64,000 bases of DNA from Talinum fruticosum. Lineage: Eukaryota > Streptophyta > Magnoliopsida > Caryophyllales > Talinaceae. Location of the stretch: NCBI GenBank assembly GCA_021018815.1, contig JAITYX010000066.1, positions 2,046,001-2,110,000 on the forward strand. Reading direction: 5' to 3'. The notes under the pieces were generated by a model that was not told the DNA's origin, made no database searches, and saw nothing but the letters and a program-made list of their open reading frames with translations. Positions 24,270 to 35,166 of this stretch are shown piece after piece (position 1 is the first letter of the stretch; every line of letters starts with the position of its first letter). Both the position numbers and the translations under genes were made by a program.

Positions 24270-27193
24270 TGTAACACCCCATTGCAGCTACCATTAATGA
24301 AGCATTACATCACCGGGGTTTCTCGAAAGGAACTCATAAGAGGAAATAAGGTGTTGGGTTTAGTTTTCTAACTTTCATTTAAAGTAATTAAGGTATTTTT
24401 ATGCTCTTTGAAAATTTCCCGTAAACATTGGTAGAGTTATGTATTTAATATGGCATATCTCCTAGGCTTAAAGCCTTAAACCTCATAAAGAACCACAATC
24501 AAACTCAATGAGCCAAACGCTCGGATTATACAACATCCAACTCAACAACCACATGCCGGTGTACAACCAATATACAGGTACAACTCAAATGTATTGTTTG
24601 GTCAATGACACGGCTACCATGGCTACATGAACTTATTTATACATGTACAAAGAATAATCAAGCCAAGCACATCAAAGAAAATCATATAAGACTTCACATT
24701 AAGAACGTTTCCATAAGGACTATGTTCAATCGAAACATAAATCTTTTGATTGCCTAATCCATACCTGAAAAAGGAAGAGACAGATGGGGTGAGCAAACCA
24801 CAAGCTCAATAGATAATTCTATCCCAAAATCACAACCTTTATACATTATACGCATATATACAAACCATAGAGTAATAGTAGTTTAATAGAATAGTTCATC
24901 AATCATATTGTATCTTCCCTTCCTTGTTTCCAAGCTTCAGCTTTAAACGCCCCATGTGCTCCTCATATTTCTCGAGTAACTATTTCTCATATTTTCAATC
25001 AGCTTACTTAATGAATCGAACCAAAGCAAAACACAATTTACTCATCTTTCAATGTTTTGGATTTTCAAAATCGCCTTGTCACCAATGCCATTCAATCAAC
25101 TCATTTCGCAAACCGTTATCAATTCTCTAATTGAATAAAAGCATTTTCAAATGATCAACCATTATTCAATGCCCTAATTGAATAAAAGTTATACTTAGAG
25201 TATCAGTTCACTTGTCTAGACACTAGTACCCTCTTTATTTGGGTGACCGCAACCTAATTAACTTTTTCGAATCCCGAAAACTACTAAAGTTAAAGAGGAA
25301 CTCTTGTTAAGGAATATCGGACCGAAAAATATCATAAGGTGAGACCGCATGACCAAGTCCCCCGTTAGTACTAGGTCATTAATTGAACCGCACAGGTTAA
25401 TAAGGAGTATCGGACCGCACGGTGTCCTATGGTGCTAGACTCCTTGGCTCTTAAAACCACTCAACATCAATACACTTACTTTGAACAGGACATCAGCAAA
25501 GACCACATTTCCTAATTCCCATTTAAAGTCGCACTTCTCAAGCATTAGCTCAAGTCAATCTCGTTTTAAGACACAACATTTTAGAGATTCAAAACCATCA
25601 CAAACTCGCATTCCAAAGGCATTTGAATCACAACTAAACTAAATAAATTGTATATCATGTTATTATAGATCATACCATTTATCCTATAAAACGCTAAACT
25701 TGAATTCAATTTCTCAATCATTTTCTAAAATTATCAAAAAGTATTTTGTGTAAACAGAACTTGTGTAAAAAGGCATAAACATAAGGTGTAACACGAACCT
25801 CCGTAAACAAATGAAAATAGAACTTATGTAATCGTATCCAAATTAATGTACACTTCTCAATTACACAAAGCTTATCAATTCATGTTAAAAGCATGTATAT
25901 TCAATACACCACAACTTTTAGGTTTGGTTCAATTCAACTTCGGTTCGTTTCGGTTTAATTCGTTTCGTTTACTTCGGGCTCAAATTTTTGTCATCAATTA
26001 TTGGATAACTCCCCTTCACCAATCCACATTCTAATTATTGTAATCACCAATTAAGAAGCAACTACTCACCAAGCATTACAATAGTGATTTATTACTTTCC
26101 GACCTTAATTAAATATCAATTCTCAGTATAAATTCTCATTCCCTTCCACATTTCAATACATCATATTCATAAACACAAGCTTCGGGAACACACCAAGTTC
26201 ACAATAGAACAATAATTTGCAACCCATAACATAAGTATTCTCTCCAACTCAATTCAATGCTAACCATTCCTAATTTTTTTCAGAACTCCAATCTACAAGT
26301 ATATATTAGCAACCAATTCATTATTGAATTTAATGTACGCATTCAGCCATATAAATCTCAATTCCATTTCATGACAATTTTCTACAATTAACGTAATCTT
26401 GAAATTCAATTTAGATTTAAGGAATCATCATTATTTCCGTTTCTAGTAATCTATACTTAGTTAACAATTTCGCTGCTTACAAACTAAACGAAATAGGAAC
26501 CTACAACAATCTCTTTGTATCTCGATTCACGTACTATAATACCAAAGTGAATCTCTACACCTCAATTCATCATTCCAATTCCTCTAATACTAACTCTGAC
26601 ATGTAAATTCACAAAGCAAGTTACAATTCAACATCAAACACTCAAACCCACAAGCCCCCAACCTAAATTGTTTCTTCCTGATTCATCCACATGCTATATA
26701 TCTCAATGCAATTTCACAAATTGAACCAAATTAGATAATTGAACCAAATTATATATCTCGCTCCGTTTTGTTTACGATTCTCCAGTCTAGTGGCCTCGGT
26801 CTCTCTTCTAACTTTCCTCTCCCTCTCCACTCGCATAATGGGTTTTGTGCCTAGTTATTATCAGACCTCCAAGTTAATCTTCCTATCTAATTTAAACACA
26901 GCCAAATCCACCTCTTCTCTCTTCTCCCCTTTTTTACTAAGTAGAAATGTTAGGAAAAGGTCAGGATAAAATAATATTTACCGGACCTACTATATTAAGT
27001 CTAACTCGGTTTTAAATTTCTAAATTGGTAATCTTCTTTATTTATTTCATTCAACATTAATACACACAGAAGAATATCAAGTATTTAAATATAATCACAT
27101 GTATAATTAATTAATCGACCTAATTTATTTGATTAAAAATAATTAATTAACTGAACTAATATAATCACCTTGATTAAAATAACCATTGTCACA
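24270..27193 (-). repeat. 5' LTR of the long-LTR element (2.9 kb)
   Basis: It is co-linear with 18959-22333 over most of its length (for example 'aaggtgttgggtttagttttctaactttcatttaaagtaa' near 24350 versus 19030). A block corresponding to about 21310-21900 is deleted near 26735-26760. The CT microsatellite and most of the CT-rich tract are therefore absent. Confidence 0.85.
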
Positions 27194-29240
27194 AATTAGA
27201 TAGGATCTCCACTTCTCCACTTCATAAACCACAACTAATAATTCCTTCTTATAAGCTGACAGACTTTGGAGTTTAAGAGTTAAGATCTTGCTAATGAATG
27301 TTATAGGATGTCCTTTTTGCATCATAACAACACCAATACTGATACTAGAAGCATACGTCTCTATGACAAATTCTTCTTCAAAATTAGGAAAGGTCAATAC
27401 AGAAGCCATCATCATGGGAGCCTTCAACTTGTCAAAAGCTTCACTTGCTGCTAGACACCAATTGAAATTGAAAGAGTTTTTCTTGAATGAGTTAATTAAT
27501 GGTATACTAATAATGCCATAATTTCTAATGTTCCTATAATAGCCTGTCAATCTAAGAAATCCTCTCAATTATTTCACAGTGGTAGGAGCTGGGCATTTTT
27601 CCATTGCCTCAATCTTTAAAGGATCAGTGGCTACCCCTTGCCTAGAAATAATATGCCCAAGGTATTCCACCTAAATAGCCCCAAATGTTCACTTACTCAT
27701 TTTGGCAAATAAAAGCTCAAAAGTAGTCTTCAGATGAGAAAGATACATCTCTTAGGTAGAGCTATAAATGAGAATATCATCAAAGAACACCAAAATGAAT
27801 TTCCTGAGGCAAGGCTTGAAAACATGGTTCACAAGACCTTGAAAGGTTAAAGGTGCATATGTTAAGCCAGCAGGCATGACCATAAGCTCATAAGGTCCTT
27901 CATGAGTCCTAAAAGAAGATTTGGCAACATCTAGAGGATTCATTCTTACTTGCCAATATCTTGACCTTAAATCAATTTTGGAGAGGTACTGTGAACCATG
28001 TAACTTATCTAATAATTCCTCAATGACAGGAATGGGGAATTTATCCTTAAGAGTATGTTTGTTAAGTTCTCTATAATCCACACATATCCTCTGTGATCCA
28101 TCTTTCTTTTTAACCAAAACAATTGGAGATCAAAAAGGGCTTTCGCTAGGCCTTGCTACCACTATCTCTAGCATTTCTTTCACAACATCCTCAATGGCAT
28201 TCTTTTGTAAAGTAGGATATTTGTAAGGCCTCACATTCATAGGTTGGGTACCTTTTTTTAGCACAATCGTATGGTCATGACCTCTTTGTGGAGTTAAGGT
28301 CTTTGGCTCAGTGTATATATAATCATTCAATAGTTGAGAAAATAAAGGTTTAGTTACCTCAGGAATGGCAGAGAAGACCTTTGCTGAATAATGCTGCACT
28401 TGAATGGCGAAGATTTGTGGTACAGTTTTACAAGACAGAGAATATAGGGTATTTTGTATATTTTTACCTTTCATCCATTGGATAGTAGCTCTTTTGTTAC
28501 CTCTAAGGGTTACTTTCCTGCCTTGATAGTTGAACTACATCTTTAGTTGCTCAAAATACCATATAATTTGCCCCAAAGTAGACAACCATTATATGCCCAA
28601 TATCATGTCACAGTTGCCTCAAGGAGCTATCATTGCATCTGTTTGGAATTGTTTTGTTTCATATTGCTGAACTCATCAATTTTTCTCCGTTAGCCATAGA
28701 AACTTGAAATGGCATTGTTTTCTTGGTATCACAATTAAGCTTCACGGTTATAGCCACATCCAAGAAATTATGAGTACTAATGAAGTCTATCAAAATGTGT
28801 ATTGGACTTTTCTTCACCTTGTTAGTTACCCTCTTAGTATGATATGTATTGAAACCATTTAGACCATGGAAGGATATATGGGGTTCTTCTTCCTCTACTA
28901 CAGTTGTACAGTCTTCTATCTACTAACCATCCACTTCTTTAACCATTTCTACCTCCTCATTCAGGAGCTCAAGCCTATAAACTTGAGCCTTACACTTGTG
29001 TCGAGGGGTATATTTTTCATCATAGTAAAACCATAGGCTCTTAGCTCTTCTGTCCTTAATCTCCTTTGCACAGAAAAGTCTACTAGGTCTTCTTGTCCTT
29101 AATGTCCTTGGAAGGCTGTAAAAGAAGTTTTATGCTAATTTGTAAAACAGGGGTTTTTAGGAATGGCTTTAATTCTTCTTATAGAAGATAGGGTTGCTTC
29201 GTGCAATTTTGCTAAATAGTAGGCATCATGCCAAGATTGG
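27194..29240 (-). pseudogene. Ty3 gag end, protease, RT and RNase H start
   Basis: This is the first half of the Ty3 polyprotein on the minus strand. The gag end has QSWHDAYYLAKLHEATL (about 29240-29180) and a degraded knuckle with DEKYTPRHKCK (about 29010). The protease is at about 28830-28760 (PIHILIDFISTHNFLD, where the active D-T/S-G is mutated). RT runs 28474-27750 with [50 protein letters not shown] and the active-site FFDDILIY (about 27770). RNase H begins at about 27460 (FVIETYASSISIGVVMMQKG; AYKKELLVVVYEVEKWRSYL) and breaks at 27194, where the long-LTR element entered. A frameshift or stop near 28120 separates the two RT parts. Confidence 0.88.
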
Positions 29241-29610
29241 ATAGTGAGTGTAGCAGAAGCAAGAGCAGCCCTCTATGGCATTCAACTAGCGAAGCGCTTT
29301 AACTTTGAGAAGATCAACATTGAGTCAGATTGTCTTTCCCTTATTCAAAGAGTCTCTAAATCTTCATTTTCCTTAGTGAGTTTGATATTGTTTTAGATTA
29401 TCTTATTTTTATGTCCCGTAACTTTATTAATTGCTTGTGATCTCATGTTAAGAGGAAAGGAAATACGGTGGCACAACATTTGGCAAAAGTACTTCCATCC
29501 AAACAAGAACAAATTTGGATAGGAACTCGTTCTATACAATTGAACACTATGTATGTACGGATTATTATCAATGAATTTAGACCACTTTTCCCTTAAAAAA
29601 AAGCTACAAA
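29241..29610 (+). pseudogene. LINE 3' end with RNase H-like domain
   Basis: The plus strand encodes AEARAALYGIQLAKRFNFEK, then an ESDCLSLIQRVSKSS segment (about 29320) and, after frameshifts, VKRKGNTVAQHLAK near 29450-29490. These are the E-SD-D pattern and C-terminal part of the RVT_3-type RNase H found at the 3' end of plant LINE ORF2 proteins. Only the last ~370 bp are present, as expected of a 5'-truncated insertion. A short A-run at 29596-29603 may be the residual tail. It directly abuts the Ty3 gag. Confidence 0.75.
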
Positions 29611-30400
29611 AATGGCTTTCCACTTTCTCCTTTTTTATGCATGATTTCATACATTATACATCAATATTATTTCATCTAGGGTTTTAATGGTGAGTTATAC
29701 TTCAATTACCGCAATTGTAAGAACATTTAAGTTGGAGTCTTAAAATTTAGTGTCTAATGAAAATTATTAACCTCTTGTACAGTGTTGGCTAGGAGAATTG
29801 GGTGCATAATTGTTGCTTGGATCATATTTTTGGGCCAATTTTTGCTTGTTTTCATCAATTTCTCACAATAATTTTGATTATGTATACATTTTGATCACTC
29901 TGTATCATGAAATTTTGCCCAGATTGATTTGCCTATTGTCAGTGAAAACAGAAATACAACAAATGGCACATTCATAAATCAGTACTAAGTAGTAACACAA
30001 TCTGTGACATGGATTCATTCAATGTTTTGTTGTGGCCGCATATAGTCATGTTGTCGCCCCTAGCCCGTCTTCGGTGATTTTTGACATATAGCCCAGATTT
30101 GGATGCCATTGGCAAATTTGAATGAAGACAGATGGGGATGAGCAGGTAAACGTGGCTTACACAGTGGCGGAGCTACTTGTTGGGCATGGATGTCCCTGGG
30201 ACCTATTAGTTGAAATTTTTGAAAAAATTGTTTATCTGAATGGTAAAACTTTATCAGTTGATACGTTGAAAAATTCATTCAGTAGAGTGGCATTTGTCAT
30301 CTGACGAAGGCAGGAGAGCAGCATAGCAAAGAGATAAAATTCAAGGCACCATAATCATAAAAATATGGCAAATAGTCTTTCCAAAATATGAAAATAGAAT
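29611..30400. other. Intergenic DNA without recognised gene
   Basis: AT-rich. A 'cagtggcggagctac' motif near 30161 resembles the end of some hAT-type elements, but no partner end was found. Short open frames on both strands (30060-30304) show no domain. Confidence 0.35.
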
Positions 30401-30409
30401 CACAGAAAC

Positions 30410-30930
30410 AATATCCAATCGTCTGCCTGTGATGGTAATTTCAACAATCCCGGTCGATCCAAGTTCCTCCTTCACAGCGTCAAACATTATATTTTGGACT
30501 CAGTGCCCCTGTTGCCAAATGCAGTTTGAGTATACTCTTCTCTACCTTAATAAAAAGATTGAATGACACTGTTGCAAGGAGTCGTTTGTGGCTATCTAAT
30601 TACTAATTCTACTGGACCTTCACATCCAGGTTTGCATAATCTCGCTTATTTCTGTAGTTTGCCCTGTCCAACAACAGCTTGCTCATGTTTGTACTCATGA
30701 GTTAAATTTGAGACTTGCTCATCTTAATGATGTCAAACTGAAGAGGGATCATAAAGTATCTGTAATCTTGAATTTTATCAACATGTTTTCTTTTGTGCCC
30801 TTTTGCATAAATGCATGTAAAGTTGAACTGAATGCAGTATTTGAGCATTGCTCAGGAGATATGGGAACTGTACCAGCATCGGCTTCCTCAGTTGCACAAA
30901 CAACGAAGGGTGTGAGGACATGCAAAGATT
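30410..30930 (+). pseudogene. J-domain (DUF3444) protein zinc-ribbon fragment, copy 1
   Basis: Around 30490-30600 the plus strand reads TFWTQCPCCQMQFEYTLLYL followed by NKK and a degraded C..C.ESF segment. Plant HSP40/J proteins of the DUF3444 group have a ribbon of the type FWT.C..C...YEY...YLN..L.C..C..PF, so the first CxxC and the YL are kept while the second pair is damaged. The following sequence (30630-30930) resembles an intron plus the start of a further exon. About 570 bp downstream the same segment occurs again. Neither copy has a J domain nearby, so this is a fragment rather than a gene. Confidence 0.6.
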
Positions 30931-30984
30931 GCATTTAGATCAGAAAGGTATGCCAAGTAGTCATTCTGAATCTGTAGATAGAAA

Positions 30985-31500
30985 TAATCTCCAATCATCG
31001 GCCAGTTACGGTAATTTCAACAATCCCTAGTCGATTCGAGTCACTCTACCACAACGCTATACATTTTCGACTTGGTGCACCAGCTGCCAAGTGCAATTCG
31101 AGTATGTTCTTGTCTACCTTAATAAAAAGCTTGATTGCTACAATTGCAAGGATCCCTTTGTAGCTATACTAATCCCTCCTCCCCAAATGAGTTTCTGGCG
31201 GTTTGCTTCTCCTAGACCTTCACTTCCAGGTTTGAATATCTCGATTATTTCTATTTGCCTCGTTAAAAAATTATGCTCGTACATATTTGTACTCGTGAGT
31301 TAAACTTAAGACTTGCTGATCTTAATGGTGTCAAATTTAGGAGGAATCCTAAATTATATGTACTCTTGATTTGTTGACATGTTTTATTTTGTGTTTCTTG
31401 CATAAATGTCAACCCGAACTTAAAATAGTACTGCATGAACATTGCTTAGGTGACTCAGGAAGTGTACCAACATCAACTTCCTCAGCTCGATTATGCTTAT
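30985..31500 (+). pseudogene. J-domain (DUF3444) protein zinc-ribbon fragment, copy 2
   Basis: This is a tandem duplicate of 30410-30930 with the ribbon better preserved: TFSTWCTSCQVQFEYVLVYL, then NKKLDCYNCKDPFVAI (about 31060-31165). All four cysteines of the two CxxC pairs are present. The sequence after it ('ccttcacttccaggttt', 'tgtactcgtgagttaaa', 'gtaccaacatc.acttcctca') also parallels copy 1, so coding and flanking DNA were duplicated together. No start codon, J domain or DUF3444 body is visible. Confidence 0.65.
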
Positions 31501-34021
31501 AAGTGAACCATTTGTTATGCAATCAAATACGCTATTGGTGTTTTTTGTAATAACTGATTCACCTCAAAATAAGATATGAAAATGAAATGAGACATAATAC
31601 GCCCCTGTATACTTAGTTAACTCTGTTAGTATTACTACTACTAATTACACTTAATTCAGTTTCATAGTTCATTTGTCATATGTTCGTTCACGCCCAAATT
31701 TATGATATGTACACTTCAGAAATTTCTCATCTCTTTCTGTCTCTAGGATGTGGTTCTACAATTATAGCAATTTCTTATTTTTCCAAGTGACGTTAACAGC
31801 TTGGCCCAAAAAAAAGCGTGTAGAGGCAAATTGTTTACTGTCAAGAAACATTTTGTCTATACGGATTCTTCGCATGATTTTTGCCATATCTATCGTAATT
31901 CGGCTCTAGTTGGTTGTGCTTTAAAGATATCATGGTAGAATGATATTAGCTGAGCTAGCTAATATCTTTATTATAATAGCTAGTGGTAAACTTGTGTTAT
32001 GTATAGATTGTTTTAAAATGTTTATTTAAGAAATTAGTTTGCTCCTATTTAATATTTTATTTTATTATTTTTTTCTTTAACTAAATTTTGTTGTCTTCTG
32101 AATTTCCTCTCTTTTCTTTTCCTTTTTTTTTTTTATGATTGTTATTATCCGACAAAATATCTCTCAATATAAAACTATCCTCAACATATATAGCCTTTGT
32201 AGTTACTGATTTTCTTCTTGATGAAAATGAAACTAAGTTAGCATATATATGTCTAGCATTTTTGAAAATTGTAATTAATGATATTAACTCTTTACTCCCT
32301 AAATAAAATGTAAGAATGTGTGTAGACTCTTATTACTTGTTTTATACATAATTATTTTCCTTTTAGCATTGACAATCAGTGTAGCCCTAGTCTCATTATA
32401 TGTATTTCAATATAACTTTTTTTAGAAATTATGTACTTATTTTTCCTACGATCAAGATTACATTATCCTATTAGATTGATATATTAGCATGAATTTCATA
32501 GAAAAATAAGAATCAATCAATTACTCAAAGACGCTCATTTGTATGTGAGGATAATATTGCAAGTTCAACTGCTTCATCCTATTATCTAAATCAACGACAT
32601 TTCTAGAAATGTTGGGTGGATATTGCGGTGAATTCCATTTTAAATAGTAGAATATAATAAATACTCAAACTTTATTGTAAGTTCGTATTAATTTAGATAG
32701 GTCGAGTAGAAATTAGATATTATATATAACTTGAAATAAAGAGAGGAAGAAATTACATAATCTAATTTTAATTTATCATATTAAAAATAGGTCAATACAA
32801 AAAGGAAAAGAATATATAAGTTAATTTTGGGTTGAAGATGGTTATTTTCATGGCAAAGTTTTACTCCCTTTTGTAGCCAACAAAATTCTCTTCATATTAC
32901 ATTTTGCTTTAGAACAGTTAAGAAAATAAACGGTTAGTTGATTAGCTCTCCATTGATGGAGTGTTATGAGAATTAATATGAAATCAAAGCGTTATCAAAA
33001 TTCCAAATTTTAAATTAGTTATGAGCATAATTTTTGTATAAATAATTGAGGAAAACCTATATTAATAACACAATACACATTCATGTTTGCTCACACAAAA
33101 TTTCTAAGAGTTTGAACTGAATGCTTTTTATGTGCTATTAATTTATTTACAAATGAATCTTTATAATAATAACTAATCTTTTCATCAATAAGGATCACAT
33201 TTCAGCTTATAAACGTTTTATGTATTTCATATTCGAAGAATTTCAATTTTCTATGAAGAAACCTTGTCAAATATACAAATAAATAAACCTAGTTAAAAGA
33301 TTATGATAGATAAATATATAATTTTTTTATCAAAGATAAATATATAATGCACTTATAAAGTTTTTTTTGGGGGAGGGGATTTACTTTGAAATAATAGTAG
33401 TATCAATTAGGCAATTACCTAGTGGAAGACATAACAATTGGTAAGTATTACATTGCCCACTTATCAAGACTGATGTCATTGATATATGAGGTTTTATATT
33501 TGATTTTATCTCGCTCTCATTTTATTGTACTGTCTTTTAAAAATTATGTAGACAAAAAAAAATCATACTTCCACAATAAAAGATTCTTCTCATCAACTCG
33601 CTTTGGATGAATTCAACTTAGTAATATCAAACAATCGCAACACTCACTCATTATATATAACAATAAAATTTCCTTTTATGAGGGCATTTAAAAGATAGTA
33701 ATATATAAACAGAAACAACTTTTCCATACACCTCATTAAATGTTAAGAAAATATAATTTATAAATTTAAATAAATATTATCCAATAAATAGTGCAATTTT
33801 ATTATTAAAATCACACTAATTGTAGGTAAATAAAGCAAAGGATAAATATAAATACATGATGACATTCTTTGTTTGTTTTTTTTTTGGAAGATGACATTGC
33901 TTATTAATATTGAACAATTAATGTCTTTATTTAACAAATATATAGGCCAATGACAAATTGTCAATTCATCTTGAATTGCCAAATAAACTAACACCTCTCG
34001 CGACCACAGCATCTGCACTCA

Positions 34022-34026
<5 letters not shown>
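31501..34026. other. AT-rich intergenic DNA
   Basis: 2.5 kb with homopolymer T tracts (for example 32127-32138) and no open frame having a recognisable domain. I see no terminal repeats or coding remnants here. Confidence 0.5.

Positions 34027-34027
<1 letters not shown>

Positions 34028-34054
<27 letters not shown>
34028..34054. repeat. (AT)n microsatellite
   Basis: About 13 uninterrupted AT units at the point where similarity between the two Copia LTR copies fades. Confidence 0.9.
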
Positions 34055-34471
34055 TCATATGATCTTGAATAAATAATTGTCACAATAAAGTCACACCTGA
34101 AGCGGAAAATAAAGAAGTCATGCCTTCTAGTGATTCTTGAAAGACCACCTGTTAATGCCAAAACTAGTTTCTCCCCTTGACCCTTTTCTCACTTTTTGTT
34201 ACAATGACAGATGGCTCAGTATCCGTAACTTCCTTAGGTAAGGAGATGACCAATTTATATCTATAACAATTTAATTAGATATGTCCATCAAGTAACATAA
34301 TAAACGGACAACATTACTCGGTTATTGAAATAAGACTATATTAGATTAGATAATATCATAATCCCATAAATTAGGCAGATAATATATCCATCATAATTAT
34401 AGGAGATAATAACCCAATATCAATACATTATCTTTTATCAGATCACACAAAAATAGAAAAATGTCTAACAT
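34054..34471 (-). repeat. 3' LTR portion of the split Copia element
   Basis: The minus strand has CAAGTGGAAGAATGTTAGAC at 34489-34470, the usual polypurine-like junction (AAGTGGAAGAA) followed by LTR start TGTTAGAC. The LTR then matches 58930-59968 through 'gataaaagataatgtattgat', 'ggagataataa', 'gttatagatataaattggtc' and 'gacaattattt'. The match is lost at the (AT)n, so the left end may be truncated. Confidence 0.7.
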
Positions 34472-34489
34472 TCTTCCACTTGGCCTGAT

Positions 34490-35166
34490 AATTTAAAACA
34501 TTATTACTCAATAGCATGTATATAAGAGCGTCCATCAAAATAATCTTTTTCATTAATCATAACTAGCTGTACTTTATCTTACTAAGTGATAGTTATGGTC
34601 GTTATACTCTATTCATTAAGCATACTCCCTTCTATATGTTACAACACTTTGTAATCTATACCAAACTTTTTAGACACATTAAATTATATGAAAATTCATC
34701 ATGGTCCACACTATTCCAAGATTCTCATTATAACAAAACTAACATCATGTGTATACCATTATAACTAATAGGAACCTTTTAGGAAAAATTAGTTAGAAAC
34801 ATATAATTTAAGTTGAGAGTGTCAAAATCAACAAAATATTAAGCATCCTTACAACCAAGATCCATTATTTGCACATGTGCCTTAAAAGCCTTTGATTGTA
34901 AATATTTTGTTAAAGGATCTGCTATCATCATATCAGTTCTAATGTATTGAATACACTTTTTGCTTTCGAATCTCATCCTTGACGGATAAGTATTTTAATT
35001 CCATATGTTTAGCACCTCTTGAGCACTTATCATTCTTTGAGAAGAAGATAATAGCAAAATCATTGTAGTACATTATCAATGGCTTAGTGATTGAGCCAAC
35101 TACCCCAAGTCTTAAAATAAAATTTCGAAGCCATAGTGCATGTATTGTAGCTTCATAACAAACCAC
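34490..35166 (-). pseudogene. Copia RNase H C-terminal part
   Basis: The minus-strand frame runs CYEATIHALWLRNFILRLGV, then YYNDFAIIFFSKN and KHMELKYLSVKDEI. This is the end of a Copia RNase H (family pattern CDN..AI..SKN and KHI...YH.VR). The piece joins in frame with the one ending at 45843 (TMEAKFVA) once the SIRE insertion is removed. In the expected DN motif the second position is kept (YND) but the frame later ends in stops near 34900. Confidence 0.85.

Larger units (their letters stand above)
18959..27193 (-). mobile_element. Non-autonomous long-LTR retrotransposon (LARD-like)
   Basis: Two long direct repeats (18959-22333 and 24270-27193) flank a 1.9-kb internal region without retroviral coding domains. 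The LTRs are TG..CA bounded on the minus strand (TGTGTCAACC / TGTGACAATG...GGTGTTACA). A primer site lies next to the right LTR and a polypurine tract next to the left one, which fixes the orientation as minus. Flanks are aatga (18954-18958) and aatta (27194-27198), a 5-bp duplication with one mismatch. Removing the insert rejoins the Ty3 RNase H (RSYLI + RRHFT). Lack of gag and pol means it depended on another element's proteins. Confidence 0.85.
17368..29240 (-). mobile_element. Ty3 chromovirus remnant, split by a nested LTR element
   Basis: This is a minus-strand Ty3 element with domains in the order gag zinc knuckle, protease, RT, RNase H, integrase and chromodomain (integrase before the 3' LTR, as in Ty3). 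RNase H is split by 18959-27193. Taking that 8.2-kb insert out leaves about 3.6 kb from gag to the 3' LTR. The chromodomain and the 'DEKYTPRHKCK' knuckle suggest a Reina/Galadriel-type chromovirus. The 5' end is missing; a LINE fragment begins where gag stops. Confidence 0.8.

Noticed and set aside
30155..30310. hAT-type element end (cagtggcggagc)
   Set aside because: Only one possible end is visible and no target duplication or partner end was found.
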